Below are positions 41,366 to 49,293 of a DNA stretch of 64,000 bases, in pieces (within the stretch, counting starts at the first letter, position 1; the number at the start of each line of letters is the position of its first letter). The notes under the pieces are model-generated. The model was not told the DNA's origin. It ran no database searches and saw only the letters and a list, made by a program, of their open reading frames with translations. Origin of the DNA: Paenibacillus sp. MZ04-78.2 (lineage in GTDB: Bacteria > Bacillota > Bacilli > Paenibacillales > NBRC-103111); the NCBI RefSeq assembly GCF_024213375.1, contig NZ_JANAVJ010000010.1:85554-149553 (forward strand), read 5' to 3'. The position numbers were made by a program, and so were the translations under genes.

Positions 41366-43243
41366 TCAAACAGCCGAACGCGCTTTGCGCTCCTGATCGG
41401 CATCCAAATAAGCATTCGCTTGCATCATATAAAGCTCGGCATACATCCCGTTCAGCTGCATGAGCTGTTGATGATTGCCCTGCTCGACAACGGAGCCTTG
41501 ATCCATCATGAGAATATGGTCGGCGTACCGGATGGCGGAGTAACGGTGGGAAATGAAGATGCCTAACCGGTCGCGGACCAGCTCCCGAAACGCTTGAAAC
41601 ACCTGTAATTCAGTTTCCGGATCAAGCATGGAGCTGGGTTCGTCCAGCACATAGAGCTCAGCTTCGCGCATGAAGGCTCTGGCGATGGCAACCCGCTGCC
41701 ACTGTCCTCCGGAGAGCTGGTGCCCTTCATCAAACAGGCGTCCGAGCTGTGTGGCAAGACCTTCAGGCATGGATTGGATCAAGCTGGCGATGCCCGCCCG
41801 ATCCGCCGCCTTCCACAATTCGGCGTCCTCCTCCATTTTGGCTACGTTGCCAAAACCGATATTTTGCTTGACCTGCATCTCGTAATGGACAAAATCCTGG
41901 AAAACGACGCCGACTTTGCGGCGAAAGACTTCGCAGTCCATATCGCGGATCGAGACGCCGTTGATGAGAATGTCTCCTTCGAAGGAATCGTACAGCTGCG
42001 TCAGCAGCTTCATCAGAGTTGACTTCCCGGACCCGTTGCGTCCTACAATAGCGAGCGTTTCTCCGCGCCGCAGGGTAAAGCTGACATTCCGCAGAGCGGG
42101 ATAACTGTTGCCGGGATAACGGAAAGACACATTGCGGAATTCCACCGATTGGATGGCGGGCGCATTCGCCGGACGAGAAGCCTCCGAAGCGTCGATTTTT
42201 CTGGCGGAAGGATCGGAGGACTGCAAATCCAGGAAAGTGAATAGCTGCTGTAAAAATAAATTGTGCTGGCATAAGGAAAGGATGCCTTGCGTTAAATTTT
42301 GCGATGAAACCAAAGTCAACGTAATGGCTTGGGTATAACTGACGACCTGGCCGATCGAAATTTCGCGTTTAAAGGCAGACCATAAGACCATAAGAAACAT
42401 CGAGGCGTTAACCCCTTCCTGGGCTGCTTGAAAAATGGCTCCCGCGCCGAGCCGCTTCTTGATCATGCGTTTGTCTTCCGCCAAAAACTGGAGGAGCAGC
42501 TCGTTATATTTGCCGAGTAAATAGCCGCCTAATTGAAACACTTTGATCTCCTTAAAGGAGATATCCCTTGTCAGCAGCACGGACAAATACCACGTAGTCC
42601 GCATTTTCGGCGCCCGGTTCCATTGAATCATAAACTCTTGCTGCCCGATCTTCAGAAACGAATAGAAGGAGGTCAACGGAAAAAAGATCAGAAGAAATGC
42701 CGCCCACCATTTCCACGAAATGAGCACAGCTGCGATAGAGAATAATGTGATGGTTGCGCTAATAATGGACAAAATCTGCTGCAGAATTTGATAGGGCCGA
42801 TGACCTGCCTCGTTCTGGGCGCGTTTCAGAGCGTCCTGCACCTGAGAGTTCTCAAAATCGCTAAGCGAAAGAGAAATCGACTTCTCCATAATGAGAATGG
42901 TGATCCGATTGCTAAGCAGCGTTTCAAATATTTTGCTGACGTAATTTTGAACCAGCGACAGCGCTTCATTCAGTGCGGTAAACGCAAAGAGCCAAATAAA
43001 AGGCCAAAGCACGGTCTGAAAACCCGTATCCCAGGAGGCGCCTATGCTGTCGATCAAGGTTGTGAGCAGCAGCAGCGAGATGACCGGCGAGACGCCGCGC
43101 AGGATGTTAAAAAATAAAATGAATAAGAAATACGGTTTGTGTATTTGCCACAGCAGTCGAAACACGCGGGGCCAATAGCGAAAGGATTGCACAATATTTG
43201 TTAGATTCATGGATAGGGATGCTTCTTCCGCAGCCGAGCTCAT
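41366..43243 (-). CDS. lanT: Lanthipeptide ABC exporter LanT
   Basis: A 625-aa half transporter with fused membrane and ATPase domains, expected to export the modified peptide. About six hydrophobic segments occupy residues 35-320. The ATPase domain follows, with Walker A GRNGSGKST (about residue 400), signature LSGGQ, Walker B LYVLDEPSS and the H-loop SHRY. There is no N-terminal C39 peptidase domain, so it would not cut the leader itself, in line with class I LanT proteins such as NisT. Its ATG overlaps the lanB stop by 4 bases, so translation is probably coupled to lanB. Its position between lanB and lanC supports the role; the ATPase part alone could belong to other exporters. Confidence 0.88.
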   Translation of the reverse strand: MSSAAEEASLSMNLTNIVQSFRYWPRVFRLLWQIHKPYFLFILFFNILRGVSPVISLLLLTTLIDSIGASWDTGFQTVLWPFIWLFAFTALNEALSLVQNYVSKIFETLLSNRITILIMEKSISLSLSDFENSQVQDALKRAQNEAGHRPYQILQQILSIISATITLFSIAAVLISWKWWAAFLLIFFPLTSFYSFLKIGQQEFMIQWNRAPKMRTTWYLSVLLTRDISFKEIKVFQLGGYLLGKYNELLLQFLAEDKRMIKKRLGAGAIFQAAQEGVNASMFLMVLWSAFKREISIGQVVSYTQAITLTLVSSQNLTQGILSLCQHNLFLQQLFTFLDLQSSDPSARKIDASEASRPANAPAIQSVEFRNVSFRYPGNSYPALRNVSFTLRRGETLAIVGRNGSGKSTLMKLLTQLYDSFEGDILINGVSIRDMDCEVFRRKVGVVFQDFVHYEMQVKQNIGFGNVAKMEEDAELWKAADRAGIASLIQSMPEGLATQLGRLFDEGHQLSGGQWQRVAIARAFMREAELYVLDEPSSMLDPETELQVFQAFRELVRDRLGIFISHRYSAIRYADHILMMDQGSVVEQGNHQQLMQLNGMYAELYMMQANAYLDADQERKARSAV

Positions 43244-46200
43244 GACTGATTCCTCCTAACATGCTGCAAGCTGTACAACGTATGTCTGGCTAGTGTCAAC
43301 ACCTTCTGCTCTTCTTCCCGTTGGATGCCGAACAACCGGTTCAAATGCATATGGATCACGCTTTGCATCAGATCTGCCGGAGTATTGGTCAAAGTTCCTT
43401 CCGCTTGGCAGGCCCTGATTCCTTCCGTGTATCGGGCTATTGCCTCGCCGCGTGCTTGGAGCATCGGCAGGATGGCCGCTCCCTCAGGAAGCTGGCGAAG
43501 CTGGGCAAAGTCTTCTCTGGCATCCCCGAATTTTATAAGGAAAGGTCGATGCTGACGGAACAGCTCCAAATGATCCTTATGCTGTACTATCGTGTTAAGC
43601 CACTCGAATTGCTCGAAGAAGGACAGCCCGAATCGTTCCATGATATCAATGACGCTGATGACCGCCAGCAAGTGCGGATTCAGGCTGATGTGTCCCGATT
43701 GTCTGGCGTGAATCCATTCGGCGACAACCCGGCTGTCGAGACAGAACAGCCGCTCCGCCGCCCCGATCAACGTCCGTCCCCCGTACCGCTCGATTTCCGG
43801 ATCGTAAGTATCGATCACCAAGCGGGTCAATAGTCCGTCTTCCACGCACTGCTGTGTAAAACGATAAAGCTGCGGCAGCAGCGCGGTGTGAAGCTGCTCG
43901 GGATGACCGCAGAAACGCCAGCGAAGATGCGAATCGGGATCGGCATAGCGCATAAAGAAGCTGCCGGCCGCCCACCCTTGCTCCTCCGCCTGGCGGCAAA
44001 ACTCCCGCAGAGGCCCCCCGATAAATGCGTCGGCGCGCTGATCCGCACCGTACCATTTCAGATACAGCCACTCGCTGCCCGGCATTTTCAATCTCTCGAC
44101 GAGGCGGATGGGGGAAGAGGTAAGAGCTCCGCCGAGATCCGGCTGCGAGGAAGCTTGCGGCCGGTCCCGTTTAACGAGAGGAAAGACAAACTCGGTCACG
44201 TAGTGCCCGGCTGCGCTCTCGGGAAGCTGCTCCAACGCAAAGCCGGTTTCGGTTAAGACGATCTGCCCCCCGGGCTGCAGCTTCGAATAATCCCGATACA
44301 ATTCGTCCCGATGAAGCGGGTGGTCGAGATCCAGCAGCAGGCGGTTATCCGCTTGGGTCAAGTAAACAAATCGCGGCAAATTCCATTGCTTCCGGTACGC
44401 TTCAAAAGCTTGCCGCCATTGCGTTTCCGTCATGTTCCCGCGAAATGGCGGCAGGTCCCCGTTAAACTTCCAGCAGGCCGCCGCAATGATCGTTTTGCTG
44501 TACCTTAACCGCGGCAAAAAAGGAAGAGTTCTTAATTCGCCCCATTCAAAAAATTCAATGTTGCGCTGGTTTTCCAGCGATAGCTCGCGCAAAAACCGGT
44601 AGACGTTAGGCGAGTTCGACGTACTCAGCATGTGGTTTGCTACCGGAATGACCCTTCGGTTTTTTGCCAGAGACCGCAAATAAAGACCGCTCGAAGACAT
44701 GCCGACGACAAGATCGGAGAGCGGGATCGTATGCTCCGGATCTGTGGCTGAGTTGGTTCCGATATTGATTTCGTATTCGCGAATGTTTGTGCTCAAAGCA
44801 ACATTGGCTGCCCGGCCGTCTCCGGGAAAATAAACGAGTTCGGCGAGAATCGCTTCGGGATGAAGCTTTTGCTCCAATTGATCAATTTGCTTGAGCTTGT
44901 CTACAAAGGAGGAATCGAACAAATCGACAAACCGGCCGACGGCTTTGCCCGCGCCGTAGCTGCCCGTCGTTCCTCCGGCAATCAGGTGAAAGTCGCCCTC
45001 CTCTACCGCCTGACCGGATCGGGCGGCAAGACCGAAATACAATTCCAACGATCGGGGCGCGTGCTTTTCCTCCATCGGTACAGGTTCAAGCTGCATCACC
45101 ATGTCGTCGGTCAGCTCCAATTCTTGCCGCCCTTGCTGGAGGCATGTCATGACCCATTGGGTCAGCAGCCACTTTTTCCTTTGCTGGGCGAAGGAAGGGA
45201 AGCTGTCTTCCTTGCGTCTGCTCCGGGGAAATTCATATCCGGCCGGAGGGCCAAGCCCGATGTCTGCGTCCAGCAGCTCCAGCAAGGGGACCTCGCGGTA
45301 AGTCCCGTACTTCTCCATGAAATCCGCGCGGTAGCTTTCCAACTGCGAGATTCCCAAGCGTTCCCCGGAGATTCGCCATAGCGCTTCGGCGACACGTTCG
45401 ACCTCTTGCGCAACGGATTTGGGCAGGGTCAATGCCTCCATCGAGAGGGCCAGATCCACTTGCACGAGATTATCCGCTTCGGCAACGGATTTCATATGCT
45501 CTGTGAGCATGTGATATAAGGGCTCGCCTTGTCCGATTTCCGTACGGTTATAGCTCGCGATGAGGGCTGCGGCTGTTTCCAGCTTCGCCCTCTCGTCCTC
45601 CACGCCTGTGACATCGGCTAAACGCCGGAGTACATAATCGAGAGGCGAGGCGGTCATGAGGGGCGGGCGCAGGTCTGAGATGATGATTTCCTGCTGAACC
45701 AGCTGCCACAGAAATTGGTTTATTTGCTCGAGTGACGTATCGGAAAATTGGCTGTGCAGCTTCAGCGCCAATTCGCAAAAGGGAATGGGCTGACGGGTAA
45801 GTTCCATCACCTGCTTCACAGCCGGAGTAAGGCGAACAGAGGAGCTCTCCATAGCGCTTGCAGCATTGCTTTTCGTCTTGACGCCATACTTGGTCAGGTA
45901 AGGCAGGTAAAGGCGGGAGCCCGCGGGATAAGCCAAAGCATTGAGACTGACCTTTAATTGCTTGACGATGTCGAACCGGCTTTCCAAGTCGGACAGCACT
46001 TTCAGCAGCCACTCCATATCGGGGCGGGCTCGCTTGGTGTGGGCTGCTACGGGCTGAAGCCCGAACGCATACCGCTCCCCAAAGTTTCCGTATGTTACTC
46101 CAGAAAATAAACCAAAAGGCGTCGGACGCGAGGTCATGCGCAGCATATAGCGCAGAAAGCCTTTGACGGCCTGATCTTGTTTGCGCGGATGTTCCTGATT

Positions 46201-46464
46201 GGTTAAATTGGGCAAAGCTTGAAGCAGCGGCAAGCTGGATATGGCAATGGCCTCCCGGATGACAGGCAATTCGGCGTAGGCGGCCAATTTCTCGAACCAA
46301 AGCTTGCGGCTAAGCGCCTCATCTTCATTTACATCGATAGAAAGGCTCTGGAGTAGTTCCACGGGCAATAAAGGCATCCTCAAAATAAAAAAATCAAGCG
46401 CCTGAAAAACGCTTGGATGAGCATGAGCTGGCGTCGGTTGAGGGGGGGCCATTTGAACTGACAT
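43240..46464 (-). CDS. lanB: Lanthipeptide dehydratase LanB (full length)
   Basis: A 1074-aa class I dehydratase. The family glutamylates Ser/Thr of the precursor using Glu-tRNA and then eliminates glutamate to give dehydroalanine/dehydrobutyrine. The N-terminal glutamylation domain shows the signature RMTSRPTPFGLFSG near residue 115. The C-terminal elimination domain (SpaB_C type, about residues 790-1060) shows WLYLKWYGADQRADAFI, FFMRYADPDSHLRWRF and a following DTYDPEIERYGG. Both domains lie in one chain, unlike the split LanB of thiopeptide clusters. AAGGTGAG precedes the ATG at 46464. The gene lies downstream of four precursor genes and a large hairpin, and overlaps lanT by 4 bases. Confidence 0.95.
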   Translation of the reverse strand: MSVQMAPPQPTPAHAHPSVFQALDFFILRMPLLPVELLQSLSIDVNEDEALSRKLWFEKLAAYAELPVIREAIAISSLPLLQALPNLTNQEHPRKQDQAVKGFLRYMLRMTSRPTPFGLFSGVTYGNFGERYAFGLQPVAAHTKRARPDMEWLLKVLSDLESRFDIVKQLKVSLNALAYPAGSRLYLPYLTKYGVKTKSNAASAMESSSVRLTPAVKQVMELTRQPIPFCELALKLHSQFSDTSLEQINQFLWQLVQQEIIISDLRPPLMTASPLDYVLRRLADVTGVEDERAKLETAAALIASYNRTEIGQGEPLYHMLTEHMKSVAEADNLVQVDLALSMEALTLPKSVAQEVERVAEALWRISGERLGISQLESYRADFMEKYGTYREVPLLELLDADIGLGPPAGYEFPRSRRKEDSFPSFAQQRKKWLLTQWVMTCLQQGRQELELTDDMVMQLEPVPMEEKHAPRSLELYFGLAARSGQAVEEGDFHLIAGGTTGSYGAGKAVGRFVDLFDSSFVDKLKQIDQLEQKLHPEAILAELVYFPGDGRAANVALSTNIREYEINIGTNSATDPEHTIPLSDLVVGMSSSGLYLRSLAKNRRVIPVANHMLSTSNSPNVYRFLRELSLENQRNIEFFEWGELRTLPFLPRLRYSKTIIAAACWKFNGDLPPFRGNMTETQWRQAFEAYRKQWNLPRFVYLTQADNRLLLDLDHPLHRDELYRDYSKLQPGGQIVLTETGFALEQLPESAAGHYVTEFVFPLVKRDRPQASSQPDLGGALTSSPIRLVERLKMPGSEWLYLKWYGADQRADAFIGGPLREFCRQAEEQGWAAGSFFMRYADPDSHLRWRFCGHPEQLHTALLPQLYRFTQQCVEDGLLTRLVIDTYDPEIERYGGRTLIGAAERLFCLDSRVVAEWIHARQSGHISLNPHLLAVISVIDIMERFGLSFFEQFEWLNTIVQHKDHLELFRQHRPFLIKFGDAREDFAQLRQLPEGAAILPMLQARGEAIARYTEGIRACQAEGTLTNTPADLMQSVIHMHLNRLFGIQREEEQKVLTLARHTLYSLQHVRRNQS

Positions 46465-46497
46465 GTCGTCTCACCTTCCGTTATCGAGTTGTAAGAG

Positions 46498-46533
46498 ATA
46501 CTTCGGAAGAACGCGAACGTTCCTCCGAAGTAT
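46498..46533 (-). promoter_or_regulatory. Large hairpin between precursor genes and lanB
   Basis: The arms at 46498-46513 and 46518-46533 pair over 15 of 16 positions around a 4-base loop CGAA. On the minus strand no T-run follows, so it looks like a partial terminator or an mRNA end-protecting/processing stem. Such a stem would keep precursor mRNA more abundant than lanB mRNA. The structure is seen; the role is inferred. Confidence 0.65.
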
Positions 46534-46564
46534 TTTCCAGCAGCCGGGCGAAAGCTGATTTAAT

Positions 46565-46789
46565 TCATGGTTTGCAACCCTTTTGCTGGGAGTAGCCGCA
46601 ATTATCTCTGCCGGTATGGCAATCGTGAGAATAGCATTTATCCACTGTATAACATTTGGAAGTAAAGCATCGATCAGTAGCAGTATAGCAATCTACCGTG
46701 TAAAAGCAGCGCACCGTGAGCGAAGCATTCGAGTTTCCCAGATTAACCGAGTTCACTTGAACGTCCAGATCGAAATAGTTGTTTGCCAT
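46565..46789 (-). CDS. lanA4: Lanthipeptide precursor LanA4 (divergent, 8 Cys)
   Basis: A 74-aa precursor, fourth in transcription order. The leader is MANNYFDLDVQVNSVN, carrying the FDLDV form of the class I FNLD box at residues 6-10. The core from about residue 25 has eight Cys at 28, 34, 41, 46, 52, 57, 64 and 72. Candidate donors at T25, T31, T38, T43 and S54 sit three residues before a Cys. T48 sits four before Cys52, and T59 and S67 sit five before Cys64 and Cys72. Compared with its three paralogues it has irregular repeat lengths, one extra ring unit and a Lys-Pro tail. AAAGGAGA lies about 9 bases before the ATG. It is followed by the large hairpin and then lanB. Confidence 0.85.
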   Translation of the reverse strand: MANNYFDLDVQVNSVNLGNSNASLTVRCFYTVDCYTATDRCFTSKCYTVDKCYSHDCHTGRDNCGYSQQKGCKP

Positions 46790-46869
46790 AAATATGTTCT
46801 CCTTTCGTGCAGAGGACTTGCCTCCGAATCGTTTGCGGCAGCTGGCGAAAGCTGAATGAACTCATACGA

Positions 46870-47061
46870 TTAGCAGCTGAGGCCGTGGGTGTAGCCGCAC
46901 TGTTGTCTGCCGGTAATGCATTTGGAGGTAATGCAAGAAGCCGTAATGCATTTGGAAGTGATACATTGAGAAGTAATGCAAGATGACGTGACACCAAGGC
47001 TTGAATTGAGCGAACTAACTGCTCTCACTTCAACATCCAGATCGAAATGGTTGTTTGCCAT
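46870..47061 (-). CDS. lanA3: Lanthipeptide precursor LanA3 (Ile-Thr type)
   Basis: A 63-aa precursor, third in transcription order. The start at 47061 (MANNHF) is preferred over an ATG two codons earlier because GGGAGA lies 8 bases upstream of it and only 2 bases from the earlier one. The leader box is FDLDV at residues 6-10. The core has seven Cys at 28, 33, 38, 43, 48, 55 and 63. A Thr lies three residues before each of the first five, and T50 and T58 lie five before the last two. The repeat unit is C-I-T-x-x, so the predicted rings are all methyllanthionine, joined by single Ile residues. The end CGYTHGLSC is close to that of LanA1. Ring pairing is inferred from spacing. Confidence 0.88.
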   Translation of the reverse strand: MANNHFDLDVEVRAVSSLNSSLGVTSSCITSQCITSKCITASCITSKCITGRQQCGYTHGLSC

Positions 47062-47131
47062 AAACATGTTCTCCCTTCATGCGGAGGACTTGCCTCCGAA
47101 TCGTTTGCGGCTGCTGACGAAAGCTTTCATG

Positions 47132-47329
47132 TTATTTTCTGCAATTCGGTTGACGAGTGTAGCCGCACTGATGTCTGCCGGTGAAGCAATCGGAGGAGAA
47201 GCAAGTATCCGAAAAGCATTTGGAAGAGAAACATTGAGAAGAAAAGCATTCTGCCGTGAAACCAAAGCTCGAGTTTGCCGGATTAACCGCTTTCACTTCA
47301 ACATCCAGATCGAAATGGTTGTTTGCCAT
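47132..47329 (-). CDS. lanA2: Lanthipeptide precursor LanA2 (Phe-Ser type)
   Basis: A 65-aa precursor, second in transcription order, starting MANNHFDLDVEV after a GGGAGA site. Seven Cys lie at 28, 33, 38, 43, 48, 55 and 63, the same positions as in LanA1 and LanA3. Donors are T25, then Ser at 30, 35, 40 and 45, then T50 and T58. The repeat unit is C-F-S-x-x, so lanthionine rings would be separated by Phe. Odd points are two acidic residues within rings, a Pro near the end and a basic Arg-Lys tail after the last Cys. The leader differs little from that of its paralogues, so one LanB and LanC pair probably handles all four. Confidence 0.88.
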   Translation of the reverse strand: MANNHFDLDVEVKAVNPANSSFGFTAECFSSQCFSSKCFSDTCFSSDCFTGRHQCGYTRQPNCRK

Positions 47330-47409
47330 AAATATTTTCTCCCTTCGTGCGGAGGACTTGCCTCCGAATCGTTTGCGGCAGCTGGCGAAAGCCGAATGAA
47401 ATCAACCGA

Positions 47410-47601
47410 TTAGCAGCTGGCGCCGTGGGTGTAGCCGCACTGTTGTCTGCCGGTATAGCAAGCGGAAGAATAGCATTTGTCCGAATAACATTTGGAAGAA
47501 TAGCATTGGGAAGAATAGCAAGTTTGCGTGTAAGCAAAGCTCGAGTTTGCCGGATTAACCGATTTCACTTGAACGTCCAGATCGAAATTGTTGTTTGTCA
47601 T
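47410..47601 (-). CDS. lanA1: Lanthipeptide precursor LanA1 (Tyr-Ser type)
   Basis: A 63-aa precursor, first gene of the transcript. The start at 47601 (MTNNNF) is chosen because AAAGGAGA lies 8 bases upstream; the ATG three codons earlier overlaps that site. The leader box is FDLDV at 6-10. The core has seven Cys at 28, 33, 38, 43, 48, 55 and 63. Donors three residues before Cys are T25, S30, S35, S40 and S45, with T50 and T58 five before Cys55 and Cys63. The unit is C-Y-S-x-x, giving rings joined by single Tyr residues. About 120 bases separate it from the promoter. No double-Gly or Pro-Gln-type leader cleavage site is evident before the core. Confidence 0.88.
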   Translation of the reverse strand: MTNNNFDLDVQVKSVNPANSSFAYTQTCYSSQCYSSKCYSDKCYSSACYTGRQQCGYTHGASC

Positions 47602-47682
47602 TCGTATCATCTCCTTTCGATTTTATAAGAATCTTCTGAAAATTTTGAAGATGCTTTCGCCACGCCTCCCGCATAAGAATGT

Positions 47683-47722
47683 GAATATGGTTGTAGAAAA
47701 ATAAGTATTCAAAACCATATTC
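47683..47722 (-). promoter_or_regulatory. Inverted repeat at the start of the lanthipeptide transcript
   Basis: Perfect 10-bp arms GAATATGGTT (47683-47692) and AACCATATTC (47713-47722) are separated by 20 bases. The repeat begins about where transcription from the promoter at 47729-47757 should start. It could be an operator for a regulator coded elsewhere, or a 5' hairpin in the mRNA. The rest of the 476-bp gap up to 48077 is AT-rich and shows only this promoter and the cre site. Confidence 0.6.
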
Positions 47723-47728
47723 GACTAT

Positions 47729-47757
47729 AATATACCTGACGATATAATAATAGTCAA
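47729..47757 (-). promoter_or_regulatory. Promoter of the lanthipeptide operon
   Basis: On the minus strand TTGACT (47752-47757) and TATATT (47729-47734) are exactly 17 bases apart, a good SigA-type promoter. It points at lanA1 with a leader of about 120 bases. Confidence 0.7.
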
Positions 47758-48021
47758 TATATTACAAATATTTTTATAAAAATTGGAATAGTAGAAATAG
47801 AATACCTGTCGAAAGCACTAATCTCATTCAACGCGCAAAAGTGTTGAAACATCAAAGAAGACGCGCGTTAAAAGGGATGTTTGCGCGAATCATAGAGGTA
47901 TATTAGGATGTATACTGTTACAAACAGGAATCATATCTTGTTTTATCCAAATGATAAAGGAGTGTTACACATAAGATGAATGCATAGCTTTATCCGAAAT
48001 ACAGCGTCGTGTCATGCTATT

Positions 48022-48036
48022 TTGAAAACGTTTACT
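48022..48036 (+). promoter_or_regulatory. cre site (CcpA operator)
   Basis: TTGAAAACGTTTACT fits the catabolite-responsive element consensus WTGNAANCGNWNNCW at every position. It lies 41 bases before the phenylalanine dehydrogenase start, which suggests repression of amino acid catabolism when sugars are available. Confidence 0.7.
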
Positions 48037-48077
48037 TTTGTGTAGAGAGTAGAGAATCGTTTCAGGAGGAACTAGAG

Positions 48078-49238
48078 ATGAACAATGCAGCGTTATTGTC
48101 CGAGATCAAATCGTCGGCGTTCGCGCGTACGACCGACTTGTTCGAGAAAATGCAGGAGCATGAGCAGGTGCTGTTTTGCAACGACCCCGCTACGGGCTTG
48201 AAAGCGATTATCGCCATTCACGATACGACGCTCGGTCCGGCTTTGGGGGGAACACGGATGAGGCCTTATGCCACCGTCGAGGAAGCGCTGGAGGACGTTC
48301 TGCGTTTATCGAAAGCGATGACCTATAAATGCGCGGCGGCCGATGTGGACTTCGGCGGGGGGAAGGCAGTCATCATCGGAGACCCGGCCAAGGATAAAAC
48401 CCCGGAATTGTTCCGGGCCTACGGACAATTTATCGATTCGTTGAACGGGAGATTTTACACCGGGACGGATATGGGCACGGTGCTGGACGATTTCGTCCAT
48501 GCGTGCAAGGAAACGTATTGCATTGCCGGGCTGCCCGAGGAATACGGCGGCGGGGGAGAAACGTCGATTCCGACGGCTCTGGGCGTTCTGTACAGCATGA
48601 AAGCCGTTGCCCGAACGTTATGGGGGCATGAGGATTTGCGCGGCAAGCGGTTTGCGATTCAAGGCTTGGGGAAGGTCGGCTTCAAAGTCGCCGAGCATTT
48701 GTTGCAGGAAGGCGCCGATCTCTATGTGACCGATGTGGAACAAACCGCGATAGACCAAGTGGTGGAAAGAGCCGGTAAGCTCGGGAGAACCGCGACCGCC
48801 GTGAAGGGAGAGGAAATATACGGCGTAGAGGCCGATTTCTTCGTACCGTGCGCCGTCGGCGGCATCATTAACGATCACACGATCGGGCAGCTCAAGGTTC
48901 AAGCGATCGCAGGCGCGGCGAACAATCAGCTTCTTCATGAGAGCCACGCCCTCGACTTAAAGCGACAAGGCATCCTTTACGCACCCGATTACGTGGTCAA
49001 CAGCGGCGGCATCATGCAAGTATCGGATGAGCTGTACGGACCGAACAAAGACAGAGTATTGGCCAAAACGAAAGCGATCTATCATTCGCTGCTTCGCGTG
49101 TTCTCGGAAGCCGAGGAAAAAAAGTTCACAACGGTCGAGGCGGCGAATCTGTTCTGTGAGCAGCGAATTCAATCCAGAAAAGGAAGGAACAGCTTCTTTT
49201 CCCCGAGAAAGCGCGCCAAATGGCAAATCCGCCACTAG
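48078..49238 (+). CDS. pdh: Phenylalanine dehydrogenase
   Basis: A 386-aa NAD-dependent amino acid dehydrogenase that oxidatively deaminates phenylalanine, and often tyrosine, to the phenylpyruvates. The start at 48078 has AGGAGGA 9 bases upstream. The Glu/Leu/Phe/Val dehydrogenase family is clear from the Lys motif [19 protein letters not shown] (about residue 85) and the NAD-binding [11 protein letters not shown] (about 200). The stretches [11 protein letters not shown] and [17 protein letters not shown] match phenylalanine dehydrogenases of Bacillus better than leucine dehydrogenases. Context agrees: the genes after it degrade 4-hydroxyphenylpyruvate through homogentisate, so deamination of Tyr by this enzyme would feed that route. 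A perfect cre site lies just upstream. Leucine dehydrogenase is the main alternative. Confidence 0.83.
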   Translation: MNNAALLSEIKSSAFARTTDLFEKMQEHEQVLFCNDPATGLKAIIAIHDTTLGPALGGTRMRPYATVEEALEDVLRLSKAMTYKCAAADVDFGGGKAVIIGDPAKDKTPELFRAYGQFIDSLNGRFYTGTDMGTVLDDFVHACKETYCIAGLPEEYGGGGETSIPTALGVLYSMKAVARTLWGHEDLRGKRFAIQGLGKVGFKVAEHLLQEGADLYVTDVEQTAIDQVVERAGKLGRTATAVKGEEIYGVEADFFVPCAVGGIINDHTIGQLKVQAIAGAANNQLLHESHALDLKRQGILYAPDYVVNSGGIMQVSDELYGPNKDRVLAKTKAIYHSLLRVFSEAEEKKFTTVEAANLFCEQRIQSRKGRNSFFSPRKRAKWQIRH

Positions 49239-49293
49239 CCGCCAAGGGTAGAAAGCGAGGAAACGATTTCGATTTTCCGGGAGGCTTGTTCTG

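Larger units (their letters stand above)
46812..47392 (-). repeat. 41-bp spacer repeat, three copies between precursor genes
   Basis: Copies at 46812-46852, 47084-47124 and 47352-47392 are nearly identical, sharing GAGGACTTGCCTCCGAATCG and GTTTGCGG at the same spacing. Each lies just upstream of the next precursor's ribosome binding site on the minus strand. Two copies form CGGAGG/CCTCCG stems of 6 bp around a 5-nt loop. They show that the precursor genes arose by tandem duplication with their leaders, and they may also act as RNA elements. Confidence 0.75.

Noticed and set aside
46865..47600. Short regular repeats suggesting a CRISPR array
   Set aside because: The 15-bp periodicity is in frame with Cys codons of the precursor cores, and the 41-bp elements are intergenic duplications. 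There are no spacers and no cas genes.
47760..48077. T-box or clear promoter before the phenylalanine dehydrogenase gene
   Set aside because: A TATACT at 47911 has no matching -35 and no T-box consensus was seen, so only the cre site is reported.
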